Source of the DNA: Morella rubra | Taxonomy: Eukaryota; Streptophyta; Magnoliopsida; Fagales; Myricaceae | Length of the DNA: 64,000 nt | Assembly: GCA_003952965.2 (NCBI GenBank) | Contig: CM025849.1 | Location: 34,055,079 to 34,119,078 of the forward strand | Reading direction: 5' to 3' | Translations under genes and position numbers: made by a program | Part shown: positions 10,364 through 20,525 of the stretch, one piece after another | Layout: the number at the start of each line of letters is the position of its first letter | Numbering within the stretch: the stretch's first letter is position 1 | Notes under the pieces: model-generated | What the model was told of the DNA's origin: nothing | The model's database searches: none | What the model saw: only the letters and a program-made list of their open reading frames with translations

Positions 10364-10940
10364 TTAGCAGAGCTCAAAACCGTGTTTTAACTCTTTAACA
10401 TGATCATAATCAAGAATTAGCTGAGCTCGAAACTTAAAAACTATAAAAAAGAATACAGGAATGAAAGTTGATCCAGTGACACAAGAGCCAACGGCAAGAG
10501 ATCTGGAAGGAGCTAACACAGCATACGAACATGTGACAAATGCCAGCACCATTGTTATCATCGCCACCAAAATAAACAACCAGGCCACCATTGAAAAATT
10601 GGCACGCGATTCAGGTGAGGTAGCAATGGCACTAGTAGTGAATTAAGACAGCGGAACTGGAGAATACCATGGATATGTTATCTAAAATAACAAATGCCAT
10701 GAAAGTATCACTACTCCTCAATATCGCAGAGCCTGGGTGTGTGCCGTCCTTATCTACGAAACCCCCAGGCATTGTAATGCCTGCTGCAAAGGTCACAGTA
10801 GTAATGAGTGTAGCTACTACCAGCTGAGGGCTTGCCGCTTTCTCCAACAACTCCACGTCCTCCTTCATCCATGTCTTACGTACTATAGCTGCTAGAAACA
10901 TCTTCACCTTGTGTTTCATTTTTCACAGCAAGTTTAGAGT
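10364..10940 (-). pseudogene. PGG-domain exon, copy P2
   Basis: This is a second stranded PGG exon. The core is intact here: TLITTVTFAAGITMPGGFVD, then GTHPGSAILRSSDTF and helix two (AFVILDNISMVFSSSAVLI). A frameshift near 10635 follows. The remainder (LFILVAMITMVLAFVTCSY, then CVTGSTFIPVFFFIVF) is in another frame and ends at 10364. As in P1, an N-terminal cytosolic stretch KEDVELLEKAASPQLVVA precedes helix one. No ankyrin exons lie upstream, although a promoter/leader copy of the same family is found at 11731-11975. Family knowledge: PGG domains anchor ankyrin proteins such as ACD6 in membranes. Confidence 0.85.
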
Positions 10941-11099
10941 TTCCCCACAATATATATAGCCTTAAAAAACTTTAATATAGCTTGAAGAAAGAGAGAAGTA
11001 ATAGTAAAAGCACACAGTGATATAGAACACCTTGATTCAACCAGAGAACAAAATGGTTTTAAAGAAGAAAAAAGAAAGAAAAAAAAAAGAAAACAAAGT

Positions 11100-11302
11100 G
11101 GACAGCTAGACTAAGGGTCAGCAATTGTCCCTAACATGGCAGAAACTCTGTACTCTATATATATGCAATTGCAGCTCCCAATGTAAGAAGAAACATGAAA
11201 ACCAGCTGTAACGAATGGGATTGAGAAATTATAATTTAATACGTTTAAAACCTTTCCCGAATAAGGCATCAGATGATCCCCTGTAAAAGTGCCGGGGCCC
11301 AT
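11100..11302 (-). other. Duplicated short hydrophobic reading frame, copy 2
   Basis: This is homologous to 7137-7290 and again reads toward DYRVSAMLGTIA-like text on the minus strand, with different frame breaks. Its fixed spacing from the PGG exon in both copies shows it belongs to the duplicated block. Its function is not recognised. Confidence 0.35.
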
Positions 11303-11730
11303 GACCCCTAACCTTAATCCTAAGTCTATATTAACTATTAAAAATGTTTAATTTAATATAAACCAATAGAGAAAAATAAATAAAATCAAATTCAGTTTGA
11401 ACACTATCTATAGTTGATCTCTCTAATTTACTTATATAGGTCACTGTAATTCTGTAAATTGGACCGGACAAAACGAGCTACAAATTAAAGAAAATAGCTT
11501 GAATCTACGCCTAGAGACAGTTGTTCGTTAGTTTTGTTCAGTTATACGATTAAGTTCAAACGAACCCAACAATTATTTTGTTCTTAGTTGTAGTTGTATT
11601 TATACACTTAACTGCAGAAATACTGGCCAAACTATGCAGAACACACCAACAAGAAGCACACCAAGGGAAAACTGGACAAACCGTGCAGAGCATACCAGCA
11701 AGAAACTAAAACAGAGCAAACCATGGGGAA
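11303..11730. other. AT-rich spacer, no gene seen
   Basis: No motif or repeat partner is apparent apart from a short match of 11310-11500 to 41240-41420 (TATTAACTACTAAAAATATT and GGACCGGACAAAACGAGCT-like text), both non-coding. Confidence 0.4.
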
Positions 11731-11975
11731 ATCATATAATTAATGGAGGGAGTAAAAAGTGGAGAGATGTGGTGAGATTACAAGTTGAATTCACTGTAAA
11801 AATCCTACATACTTGTGAATTTCTTCTTCTTCGTCTGTACTTGAAATTGATATGTCTAAATTGAGTAGATAGAACGGCTTGTAAGGAGAGGAGAGTGTCA
11901 AAAGAAAACCGGGAGATATTCATTGTGAGGCAAAGGTTGTCTCGTATATATAGTGGTGAACAAATAAGAGAATAA
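11731..11975 (-). promoter_or_regulatory. Ankyrin-PGG type promoter and 5' leader, copy 1
   Basis: On the minus strand a TATA-like TATATATA (rc of about 11945-11952) follows GTTCACCAC. It is succeeded by a pyrimidine-rich leader and ACATATCAATTTCAAGTACA. The same arrangement is found at 14350-14605 and, less exactly, at 34841-35130 and 51121-51370, the last just upstream of ankyrin locus D. I infer a shared promoter and first non-coding exon. The GT donor seen in other copies is lost here. Confidence 0.5.
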
Positions 11976-12119
11976 TTCGTTACTTCTCTTAGAAAAAGTT
12001 AAAAGGAAAACCACGATTCTGTACTTATATTATTAGTGAAAAAAGAAATGGAACAATCCTTTACGTTTAAAGGAAAAAGGGAAGAATAATTCTGGCTAAA
12101 GAGAGATTTTCAAGCCTGC

Positions 12120-12170
12120 AAGCTGCAAGCAACAACGGCTTTTCAGCCGTTGCGCTCTAGCTTGTAGCTT
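12120..12170. repeat. Nested hairpin
   Basis: Outer arms AAGCTGCAAGC (12120-12130) and AGCTTGTAGCTT (12159-12170) enclose an exact inner stem CAACGGCT/AGCCGTTG (12133-12140, 12145-12152) with a TTTC loop. It could be a small terminator-like or MITE relic. No precursor-RNA length is reached. Confidence 0.5.
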
Positions 12171-12298
12171 AGGGATATAGTAGGGGTGCCCTTTCTAAAA
12201 CTTATGCCTTTCTAAAACATACATAATATAAGGTAAGATTTTTTGAACTCAAGTTTAGGAGTTTTCCCTAACCTATACCAACCTAATTTTTTTTTCAG

Positions 12299-12622
12299 CT
12301 ACATCGCATTGCTGCATAAACAATGGATCCACTGCGCTGGATGAGCCACCTGCTCTGGAAAGGAAGAGTGAAAAGCCATGTCGCTTGGAACGGAACAGGT
12401 TGCTTTTTTACATTTTAGTAAGACCACTTTGGTAAGCAACATTGGATCATAGAGGAAGCAACCTTCAGGCCTCTGTACCAACATGCAATGGTGGAGTGGC
12501 TTGCTACTTTCAATCATAAAAGGAAAATTGAGCAAGGCATGGGAAAAAAAAAAAATTGTCCCCACAGGCCACACCTTCAATAAAAAGCCATAACGAATTC
12601 CTTTGCTACAACTAAACGCCAA
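12299..12622 (-). CDS. Unrecognised 107-codon open frame
   Basis: A single open frame from 12622 to 12299 encodes a Cys-rich product with a hydrophobic stretch (IFFFSHALLNFPFMI) and several His-Cys groups near its end (HHCMLVQRPEGCF, IHCLCSNAM). No family is recognised and no partner copy is seen in the window. Base composition is less AT-rich than its flanks. It may be a retroelement fragment (a LINE remnant lies 500 bp away) or chance. Confidence 0.25.
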   Translation of the reverse strand: MAFSCSKGIRYGFLLKVWPVGTIFFFSHALLNFPFMIESSKPLHHCMLVQRPEGCFLYDPMLLTKVVLLKCKKATCSVPSDMAFHSSFPEQVAHPAQWIHCLCSNAM

Positions 12623-13145
12623 AACTAAGTCGGGAGACTTCAGGGGAAAAGCTCAACCATACCAAGTAAAGTAGCACAGATTTGAGGAAACGCAGTGAAA
12701 TCGACTAGATTGGGAGAGAAGAGCGTGACCAGTAATGGGTAGACGAAGAAGAGAAATCAGGAAAGAAGCGCAGACAAAGACACAGGAAAAGTGAGGCAGA
12801 GACGCTAAGTGTTAGGACTGAAGAGTTTCGCAAATAAGGAAAAAAGAAACAACATAACAGAGAGAGATTACATGCGTGAATGTGCATATATAACACATAT
12901 TTTGATGAATATCTTAGACTTTTGTCTTTGGATTTCATACAATAATTTTATAAATAAGTACAATTATAAAGTCCTGAAATTTTATAATTTCAAATATTTT
13001 TTTTATCATATTATATCCATCAACTATTAATTTTAAGTTGTAAGCCACCAGTTTGAAAAAGGAAATCATTTTACTTTAAACAATCCAGTTATATATCGCA
13101 ATGACAAGAATCTCAATCAAGTCCGAGGATTAATAAATCCCGCAA
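12623..13145. other. AT-rich spacer, no gene seen
   Basis: A short stretch near 12720-12850 (GACGAAGAAGAGAAATCAGG ... CAAATAAGGAAAAA) resembles 20235-20345, again non-coding. Nothing else is apparent. Confidence 0.4.
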
Positions 13146-13149
13146 GCAC

Positions 13150-13800
13150 ACACAAATTAGCACTTCATTTATTTACGGCCCTGTGTACATCCTGTTTGTA
13201 CAGTGTACACCAAAGCGCAGTCTTTTTTAGCGAATCTCCCTCCACTATCCCCGAACTAAATCCTTTTTAGGGCCTCCACGATATCTTGAGAGCTACCGCT
13301 TCCCCTTTAGTGGGTTCAGTGCAAGTCTACTCGACCAACAGCTGCATGCAGCACTCGTCCATTTGAATCCCTGAAGACAAATGTTGTGGCCTAGAATTCC
13401 TCTCGTAAAGCTGCATCTACATTAATTTTTACCAGATGAAGGAGGGGAGGCTGAATGTTCAATAGCATTTGCAGCAAAGATTTGAAACCAATGTTTCTCT
13501 GTAATTGGGATGCCAAGACTCTGGTCCGGATGTGTAATAATCTGGATCCCTAAACCATGTTTTTCACATTTATGGCCATTATATTGATCGAACCATGGCG
13601 ACTCTCTCCATACCATCCTGCTTACGATGCATTTCAGGAAGCTCGTCTCTATCTCTCCTCCACATAAAATACAGGTGTTTATTTGACTTGTCCTCCACAC
13701 TGCCAAACATGCTGGCCATTTTGGCATGTCCCATTTTACCCCTTGTGGGGGAAAATGTCCTAATGGACACGCCACCAAGCGCAGAGCTTTCTACGATATT
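13150..13800 (-). pseudogene. LINE-type retroelement remnant: RT zinc-binding and RNase H
   Basis: Read on the minus strand, 13778-13560 carries a zinc-binding block with CILCGGEIETS, a Leu/Lys-rich break and KCIVSRMVWRESPW. This is the Cys-x2-Cys ... W-x-SPW pattern of the zf-RVT domain that follows plant LINE reverse transcriptases. Further along, 13440-13200 reads KINVDAALREEF, FRDSNGRVLHAAVGRV and GEAVALKISW, the opening of an RVT_3 RNase H domain (catalytic Asp in NVDAA, Glu in GEAVAL). Stops and frame changes are frequent. No reverse transcriptase core, poly(A) tail or target duplication was found, so this is a fragment. Such pieces also occur as stand-alone plant genes, but the decay argues against function. 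Confidence 0.75.
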
Positions 13801-13959
13801 GCAGAACTCAAAGTCACACTCTAGTTACACTAGTTCCTTTGTCCACCAAACACAGTAGGGGCACAACAAACTACAAGACTTCGCACCCTTAAGAATACAT
13901 GATCCTATTGGATATGTCACAAACATTAATATTGACTAATTTGGCTACTGTCTGGAAGT

Positions 13960-14345
13960 GGAGAACGAGGTTGAGGATTTATTGTTTACTGTTTGGATGG
14001 ACATATGCATAGCCGCTGATGAAGGTCTGCGCAAATGTAAGCAACAAGTAAACTAAGGCAACAAATGCCGAAATTAATAACCATAGGCTTGTGGCAATAC
14101 TCGCGCTTGAAGTCCCCACCCACTCCTACTAGTATGCGTCCACTTCATTGAACATTTTGGACAAGTTATCAAAATCGTCTTCTTGGGATAAGTATACGTT
14201 GTCAAAGCCAAACAACAAGTCCTTGCCCAAAGCGTTGATGTAAGTAGCAAGTTGTTCATCGTTCTCAAACCCATGTTCAATCACTTTGCGTTCTTTGGTG
14301 TTCAAAAGGCAGTCTGAGAATGCAGCGTACCTCATATTAATTAAC
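13960..14345 (-). pseudogene. DUF247 protein, C-terminal remnant, copy 2
   Basis: The minus strand gives FSDCLLNTKERKVIEHGFEN, then DEQLATYINALGKDLLFGFD and NVYLSQEDDFDNLSKMFNEV, in a single open frame to 14129. This is the last third of DUF247, better preserved than at 1-505, with which it aligns closely. The continuation toward 13975 is frame-broken and should carry the membrane helix. Immediately upstream (14350-14605) lies a promoter/leader of the ankyrin-PGG type, so the DUF247 tail seems to have been joined to foreign 5' sequence by a deletion. The N-terminal part of the gene is absent. Confidence 0.75.
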
Positions 14346-14349
14346 AGTG

Positions 14350-14605
14350 GGAGTAAAAGCATAGAGATATAATAATGAGATTACCAATTGAATATCCACT
14401 GTGAAAATACGATGTACTTGTGAATTTCACCATCCTCAACTGTGCTTGAAACTAATATGTTTAGATTGACAAGATTGAATGATTTGTATGGAGAGGAAAG
14501 AATGTCAAATGAAGCACAACGGGAGATATTCACTATGAGGCAAAGGCTGTCTCATATATAAAATGGTGAACAAACATAATTAGAAAAAGAAAAGGGAATA
14601 ATTCT
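14350..14605 (-). promoter_or_regulatory. Ankyrin-PGG type promoter and 5' leader, copy 2
   Basis: This aligns with 11731-11975. Minus-strand TATA-like TTTATATATG lies at about 14555-14563. The leader holds AACATATTAGTTTCAAGCAC and a good donor-like GGATG/GTGAAATTC. What follows downstream is a DUF247 tail, not an ankyrin exon. Confidence 0.5.
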
Positions 14606-14877
14606 TTTCTTGCTCTCTTTTCTTTGTTAAAATGGGGAAAAGGCAAAGAATCTACACATAAGGGCCAAAGTGGTGGACTTATTGAGCTAACCTACACACT
14701 ATCTTCAATTAAAGAAAAATAATGTCTAGTTAAAGACGGAAGAATAATCCTATACTTTTCTTAAGAAACAAAAATTATGCTTAGAAAAAAAAAAAAAGGA
14801 AGAATAATTATTTACTTCTCTTTCGAAGAGAAAAGAAGATAAACAATGGTTTCTCTTTATCATTTCTCACCTTTACA
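14606..14877. repeat. Repeat X-like flank carrying the CACTA insertion
   Basis: TTTACTTCTCTT and AAAGAAGATAAAC-like text followed by TTTCTCACCTTTACA continues after the CACTA element at 19237 with CACTTCTTTGCC. The joined sequence matches X copy 2 at 8580-8640. This gives a paralogous empty site. Confidence 0.55.
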
Positions 14878-15454
14878 CACTACAAAAAAAAGACTTTTAG
14901 CGGCAATCGAAAACCGCCGATATAGGCTATAGCAACAGTTCGCGACCGCTGCTATTGAACCGTCTCTATAAGTTATAGCGGCGGTTTTGGAGATAGTTGG
15001 TGAAGACCGCTGATCTATAGTGACGGTCGACTAGCAGCAATAGTGACCGCCGTTATAGACCAGAACTCAATTATGCTTTTCTTTTATTGCAACGTTTCTT
15101 GAAACGCTGCTACAGACCTTTAGTAGCGTTTTTGTGGACCGCCGCCTAAAGATGTTTGTGCCAGCTTTTTTTTTAAGTCAAAGCCACTATATCAATTTTA
15201 AAAACGCTGCAATAGATACACGTGTAAAAACCTACAATTTTTTTTCTATATTTTCCTGTAATACAAATTTTATTATAGATTTTAATTAATTGATGCAAAA
15301 AGAGAAAAGTGTAATAAAACAAAATGTATTTCATCATTGACTAAATAAACACGTCTTACAAGTTTTGCAACAAACACAAATAAGTTCTAAAAGTTTCTCA
15401 GTAATCTAAAAACTAAGTAATGACATTTAACTACAAATAACTATAACTTTAATC

Positions 15455-15540
15455 CTTAGCAACTTCAGCACCTGCACTAGCACCATCTACTCCAACACTA
15501 TCTGCGCCATCTGTACTACCACCTACACATTGTCTGCAAT
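15455..15540 (-). CDS. Possible terminal exon inside the CACTA element
   Basis: After an acceptor-like TTGCAATTGCAG (minus strand), a frame reads QCVGGSTDGADSVGVDGASA, then GAEVAKD and a stop near 15455. The acidic, small-residue tail resembles ends of plant CACTA proteins, but it is too short to be sure. No upstream exon was confidently joined. Confidence 0.25.
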
Positions 15541-15678
15541 TGCAACATTGAAAAATTAACAAACAGTAATGAAATGAACAAAGATAAAAGTAAATTTTTT
15601 AATTACAAACACAATCACTATTTTGGTTATTAACATATATACCAAGTGACTCGTCATCGATCGAAAGTTCGTCCAGTC

Positions 15679-15698
15679 AGAGAGAGAGAGAGAGAGAG
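15679..15698. repeat. (AG)10 microsatellite
   Basis: This is an uninterrupted AG dinucleotide tract inside the CACTA element. Confidence 0.9.
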
Positions 15699-16538
15699 TC
15701 AAATGTGCTGCCAAATATAAGCTCAAGCCAAATACAACAAAGTACCTTCTCCAACGTACTCAACTATGAAATCTCCTTTACAGATTTTTTCCGCGGCCAC
15801 TACTCCCCAACCACAAAGTTCTGTTTGATAAGGAAGATAATAATCATTTAGTGGTAAAGACCTTACAAGACAAGAACTGATGTTAGTTGGGGTAAAAAAC
15901 TTGATGCACTACTCAAATAAATTTCACCTTGACAACAAGATCTTTTTTTCCTTGCGAAACGGACGGTTTGTGCAATTTTCTGAGCAACGATAAGCTTTAG
16001 AGCAACTTATGCATTGAACCCTAGTGCACGATACAACCAAAATGCTGAATCAGCCTGAGTATCTATAACAATGTGAAGAGTAATTGACCCACTCTGAGAA
16101 TTTAACTGCAGAAGGTAAGTGAAAGATTAACGCTGCCATTTAACTGGAGAATCTACAGGTAAGGGAGAAAAGGTACATAAGAGATGTCGTAAAGATAAAA
16201 TGCTTAGGGAACAAAAAACTTCAAAAATTAACATCTTAAGATGTACGTTAGTTAGTGTAATATGTGCAAAGAAATAGGAAACATGATTTCTTTGTATAAA
16301 CACGAATGTTTGGTGCTGCAATCATATTCCTTGTGACATGTACAATCTGTCTTTCTCTGCATTGCTTGAAGGGGGAGGCAGGAATCAATTTGAAAACCGA
16401 TTCTTCTTGCAAACGACCTGCAGACACAATCCTCAGAGCAAACAGAAGTGCAGTTTGCATATCCAATATCATCATCAGCATCGTTACGCTTCTTCTTGAT
16501 TAGGTAAATATCTACTTGCAGTTAAGGTCAATAATAAC

Positions 16539-16736
16539 CGAATGAAGAAATAAAACTTCAACCAAAAGTGAGAGAGTTGAAGGAAACTCAACCAAAAGCA
16601 CTGTCAGCCAGCCTGTCAGTATCTGCATGCTGCTCATTCAACAAATAGATAGTCCTGTCCGCCAGCCTAATCAATAGAAAGTACGAATGAAGAAATAAAA
16701 CTTCAACCAAAAGTGAGAGAGTTGAAGGAAACTCAA
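16539..16736. repeat. 53-bp exact direct repeat
   Basis: Positions 16539-16591 and 16684-16736 are identical (start CGAATGAAGAAATAAAACTT), offset by 145 bp, inside the CACTA element. The exactness suggests a recent local duplication. Confidence 0.85.
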
Positions 16737-18099
16737 TCTATATAACTCAAACAGGTTTAAAAAACACGATGTCAATTCCACAAACTCCAATCTCCAACAG
16801 AAACCAAAACTAGCAACATCAGAACTAACATGCAGCTATAAATTCCAGCTATTTTGACATGTATTTGGTACCCAAGCAAGCATCAACCATTTCTACTTAA
16901 ATGAACAAATAAAAAGCTGACGAGATTAAAACATTCCACCATCAGAAAAAAAAATTAAGATCAAGACATTGCTAACAAAGCTCAAATATGGTACTAAGAG
17001 GCTACGATTCGGTCATGCATGTAACAAATAAGCATGGATATTTCATATAAGCTCAAAACATAAATGGAAAAGACTACTAAACATCCAAGCCATTTATCCC
17101 AACCAAAAATCACAAGTGTCTACCCCTTACCTTGGTTTTGATGACACTTTCTCCTAAGTAACTTCACCTACCAAAATAGAGTTAGTTCTAAGTTATTACA
17201 AGATATTTGAAGAAGGAAAAACAAAAGAAAGGGAGGAGAACAATAACTATTATTGGACCCAATAACTAATATCGGTCACTTTCTTTTATAACCAAATAAA
17301 GCAATACTTTAACAGGACCCAAATGATCACAAAAGGAATTGACACCAACCTTTGCGAATTCTAGAATATCTTTACTTTTGTAAATAAATTGTTAATTATT
17401 GCACCCATTTTGTTAAAGGGTGCTAGTTCTAACATATGATGAGTTGAGAAGATACGATGCGTGCAATGGGCTTCCACTACAAAATTTAAAAGTAAATCCC
17501 AAAGAAATACTATCAAAGGCTAGTTCTTGCCGCTGCAGTTTATCTAAGCTAGAGGAAAATAAATAATAGGAGACAAAACGGCAAACAGAGAAGACTTGGT
17601 GCATATCCTCTAGGAAACATTGTCAGTGCAGGCAAAACCAAACTCAACTTTATTGACTAGAAACTCCCTGTATTGAGTGAAGACTTCGCCAAACGTACCT
17701 CCTCTGTTGCACCAACTATCCACTTCTCAGGAGTTGACTGCAACACCCACAACCAAAGAAAAAGAAAACCAACTCACTACACAAAGTTTTTGATCATTCA
17801 AGAAGCATTTGTAACCACGCTTACCAAATTTTTTAAAAAAACAAGTATATGCAGCGATTGTAACCATGCTTACCGATTTCGAAATAACTCGTAATCCCCA
17901 AAATCACAGCTGGAGCTTCGAGGAAGAGGGCAGCGACCGTAAAGATGAAAGAGAGAGAGGAGAGAGGAAGAGGCAGCGACGGTATCAGAGATAGGGAGAG
18001 CTACGGAGACTTAGAGAGAGAGTTAGACGGAGAGCTAGGGCTGTCGACAGTGAAGAGGAACTTAGAGATTTTTCAAAATTTGGGGGGGTGATTCGGGAA

Positions 18100-18260
18100 G
18101 GGTACTTTGCCGCCGCCCGGGGGGGGGGGCGGTGGGGAAACGCACAGTTTGTTTATACTTTTAAGGGGGGTTAAGTTGTGAGAACTCACCGTTTTTGGGG
18201 TGGGGAAACGCGTTTTGGAAGAGGGGGTTGGGGGGGCGGGGGGGGGGGGGTATAGTATAT
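18100..18260. repeat. G-homopolymer-rich tract
   Basis: There are several runs of 7-14 G in an otherwise AT-rich element, close to a GA-rich leader-like stretch at 17920-18060. They may form quadruplexes, and they are also prone to sequencing error. Confidence 0.6.
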
Positions 18261-19239
18261 GGCCGTTTTAAATTCAAAACCTTTTTTTTTTCTTTTCTAA
18301 TTTGTAGTTTTTCAAATTTTTTAATAATAAGTTATATTTTGTAATTATGTGTTTTTAATAAATTAAAATCAGTTGTAAATTATAAAATTTAAAATCTTTA
18401 TATTTAGTATTAAATACATAGCATATTATTTTACACTCTTTTTATAACTAGTATAATAATTTTAATTAAAATAAGTTGATAGTAATAATATATAATACTT
18501 ATAATTTAAAAGTATAATGCTTGCTATATAATATTGTATGATTTGTTATGTGTGTTTATGATACATGATATGTACTTTAATTGCATAAGCTAATTTCACA
18601 ATGTCTTTTTATTTGAAATTAAATAATATTTCCTAATTAAATAGTATATTATAATTATTCAAAATATATATGCTCATTATAAGTATGATAATATATGTTT
18701 TCTAAACTACTTAGATTTAGTCAATAAATATGCAATTACCATAATAACTATAGAACTTTAAAAATATCATATAACAACTTCAATGTTCATAACACTCTCT
18801 CTAATTCAATATTTTATTAAGTAGGTCTTTAAAAAATTTTCAAATACATGACAAAATAAAATTATATATTAAAAAAAATATAATAATATATAAAATAATT
18901 ATCAACATTAAATAACTTAGAATTAATTAAATTTCTTTTTTCACTTATACCTATAGCAGCGTTTGTGACACAAATGCTGCTAAAGGTGGGTAATATAGCA
19001 GTGGTTCACTATGACCGTCGCTGTAGGTACCCAATTTTTCGCAGCGTTTGTGCACAAATGCTGTTAAAAATCAAACCTATAGCAGTGATCACAGTGACTG
19101 CCGCTATATTTAACAACCTTTAGCAGCGTTTTGCAAAAAAAAATGCCGCTAAATTTGGTTTATATTGATCGCCACTAAAGGTTATTATTAGCAGCAGTTT
19201 TAGCGACCGCCGCTACATGTCTGTTTTTTTGTAGTGACA

Positions 19240-19670
19240 CTTCTTTGCCTAAGATTGATCCTAAAATGATAAGCATTCTCTTCATGCATCTTGTATTTGT
19301 TTACCCTTTGGATTGTTTCAGAGAACCTTTAGTTTTACAATCTCATCAATTATAATTAATTAAAGATAGAAAAATAATTACTTGCTTCTCTTAGAAACAT
19401 TGAAAAAAAAAAAAAAGGATTCTTGCTTCTGTTTATTGTTGAAAAAAATAAATGGAATAATCCTTTACTTTTCTTAAGAAACAAAAATTATGCTTAGAAA
19501 ATGTTCAAAAATCCCTTACTTTTCTTAAGAAACAAAAGTTATCCTTTACTATTTCTCTTCTTTGTTCAATTTAGTGAGCCAACTTTTTCTTTTTCACGAA
19601 AAGTGAGGATGAAATTGATTTTTTAAGGGATAATTTGTGTATCGGATTAGTCTTATATATAATATCGGAT
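19240..19670. other. AT-rich spacer with repeat X-like text, no gene seen
   Basis: Phrases such as TTACTTTTCTTAAGAAACAA recur from repeat X and from 14750-14810. Nothing coding is supported. Confidence 0.4.
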
Positions 19671-19885
19671 TTTGATGCCTCTTAAACAATATGGGCAATT
19701 GATGAAGCACATATATACTCCACTCAAATTTTGCATGGACCCTAATATATATGGCCATATATTAACTATATGTAAGTTCACAGCATTAATGCATGGTTAC
19801 CGAATAGATCTTCCGACCTTCGAGTTCGTGCCAACAAAATGTTCAAGGGAAAAAAGAAAAAGGATTTGACCCACTTGCTAAGTGT
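19671..19885. repeat. Dispersed repeat W, copy 1
   Basis: It shares CAATATGGGCAATTGA, a GGACC...ATATATGGCCATATATTAACTA stretch and GACCCACTTGCTAAGTGTGC-like text with 40940-41165 and, less well, 40390-40610. The open frame on the plus strand is not conserved among the copies. Confidence 0.55.
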
Positions 19886-19888
19886 GCT

Positions 19889-20100
19889 ACAACATTGTTC
19901 TCATGGCCAACAAAATCAACAGCAAAGCCTTCCTCAGAAGATTGAAGCCACGTTTAGCTTTCGAAATTAGAAATGGAATGAGTAGACGGATTAAGATATG
20001 ACACAACTAGACAACACCATTAATTTAATATCACTAAAAATGACGAATGCTCTAAACATTGCACTTTTTATTATTGCTTTTATTGAAGATAAAATTGCGA
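19889..20100 (-). pseudogene. PGG exon remnant joined to intron sequence
   Basis: The minus strand matches the middle of the PGG exon of loci A and B (text equivalent to MTFAVSSS...LLRK.LLLILLAM, around AACAAAATCAACAGCAAAGC). It then passes at about 20062 into TTATTGAAGATAAAATTG, which belongs to intron 2 of locus B (near 32020). A deletion therefore fused exon 3 with intron 2. Only about 170 bp of coding homology remain and it is frame-broken. It is best read as the oldest or most eroded member of the tandem series. Confidence 0.6.
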
Positions 20101-20240
20101 CACTCGGCCGTAAACAGTAAAAAAAAAAAAAAAAAAGGGCTACAGTGGCAGCCGGAAAATGCTACTACAGGACAAAAAAAGCTGCTAAGTTTTCACCAGC
20201 GGTTTTTTAAATGCTGCTAACAAACGCAGACAAAGAAGGG
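20101..20240. mobile_element. CACTA-terminus-like remnant
   Basis: AAAAAAGGGCTACAGTGGCA, AAAAGCTGCTAAG and CAGCGGTTTTTTAAATGCTG are CACTA subterminal-type motifs like those at 18960-19210. No complete terminus is present. Confidence 0.4.
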
Positions 20241-20394
20241 AAATCAGGTTGAATAAGGGAAATCAGAAAATTAGAAATGCAAACAAAGACAGAGGAAGGA
20301 CCAAAGACTTTCGCAAATAAGGAAAAAGAAACAACAAAACAGCTAGAGATAACATGTGTGAATGTGTGTATATTTGGGATTTGATGTATCGGAA

Positions 20395-20525
20395 TTAATG
20401 AAAAAATGAAGAGATAGATAATTCAAGTGAATTTTTTATATTTATTTTAATTAAAAAAAAAGATAATTTGATGGGGAGAGAGATTATTTTGAAGTTATTT
20501 TATTAAGCCAAATACAATGGGATCT
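20395..20525. repeat. Dispersed repeat V, copy 1
   Basis: This matches 28625-28750 (GATTATTTTGAAGTTATTTT, TATTAAGCCAAATA and the preceding AGTGAA...TTTATTTTAATT text). It is non-coding and probably MITE-derived. Confidence 0.55.

Larger units (their letters stand above)
14878..19236. mobile_element. CACTA (En/Spm-type) transposon, probably non-autonomous
   Basis: Termini are CACTACAAAAAAA at 14878 and TTTTTTTGTAGTG ending at 19236, flanked on both sides by the 3-bp target duplication ACA (14875-14877 and 19237-19239). Just inside each end lie many degenerate copies of a TAGCGGCGGTTT/GACCGCCGCTA motif (14895-15180 and 18950-19215), the expected binding sites for the element's own TNPA-type protein. 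The 4.36 kb span has no recognisable transposase, only small open frames and a possible last exon near 15455-15535. I infer a non-autonomous element, possibly holding captured host sequence. The clean ends and duplications suggest a fairly recent insertion. Confidence 0.93.
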
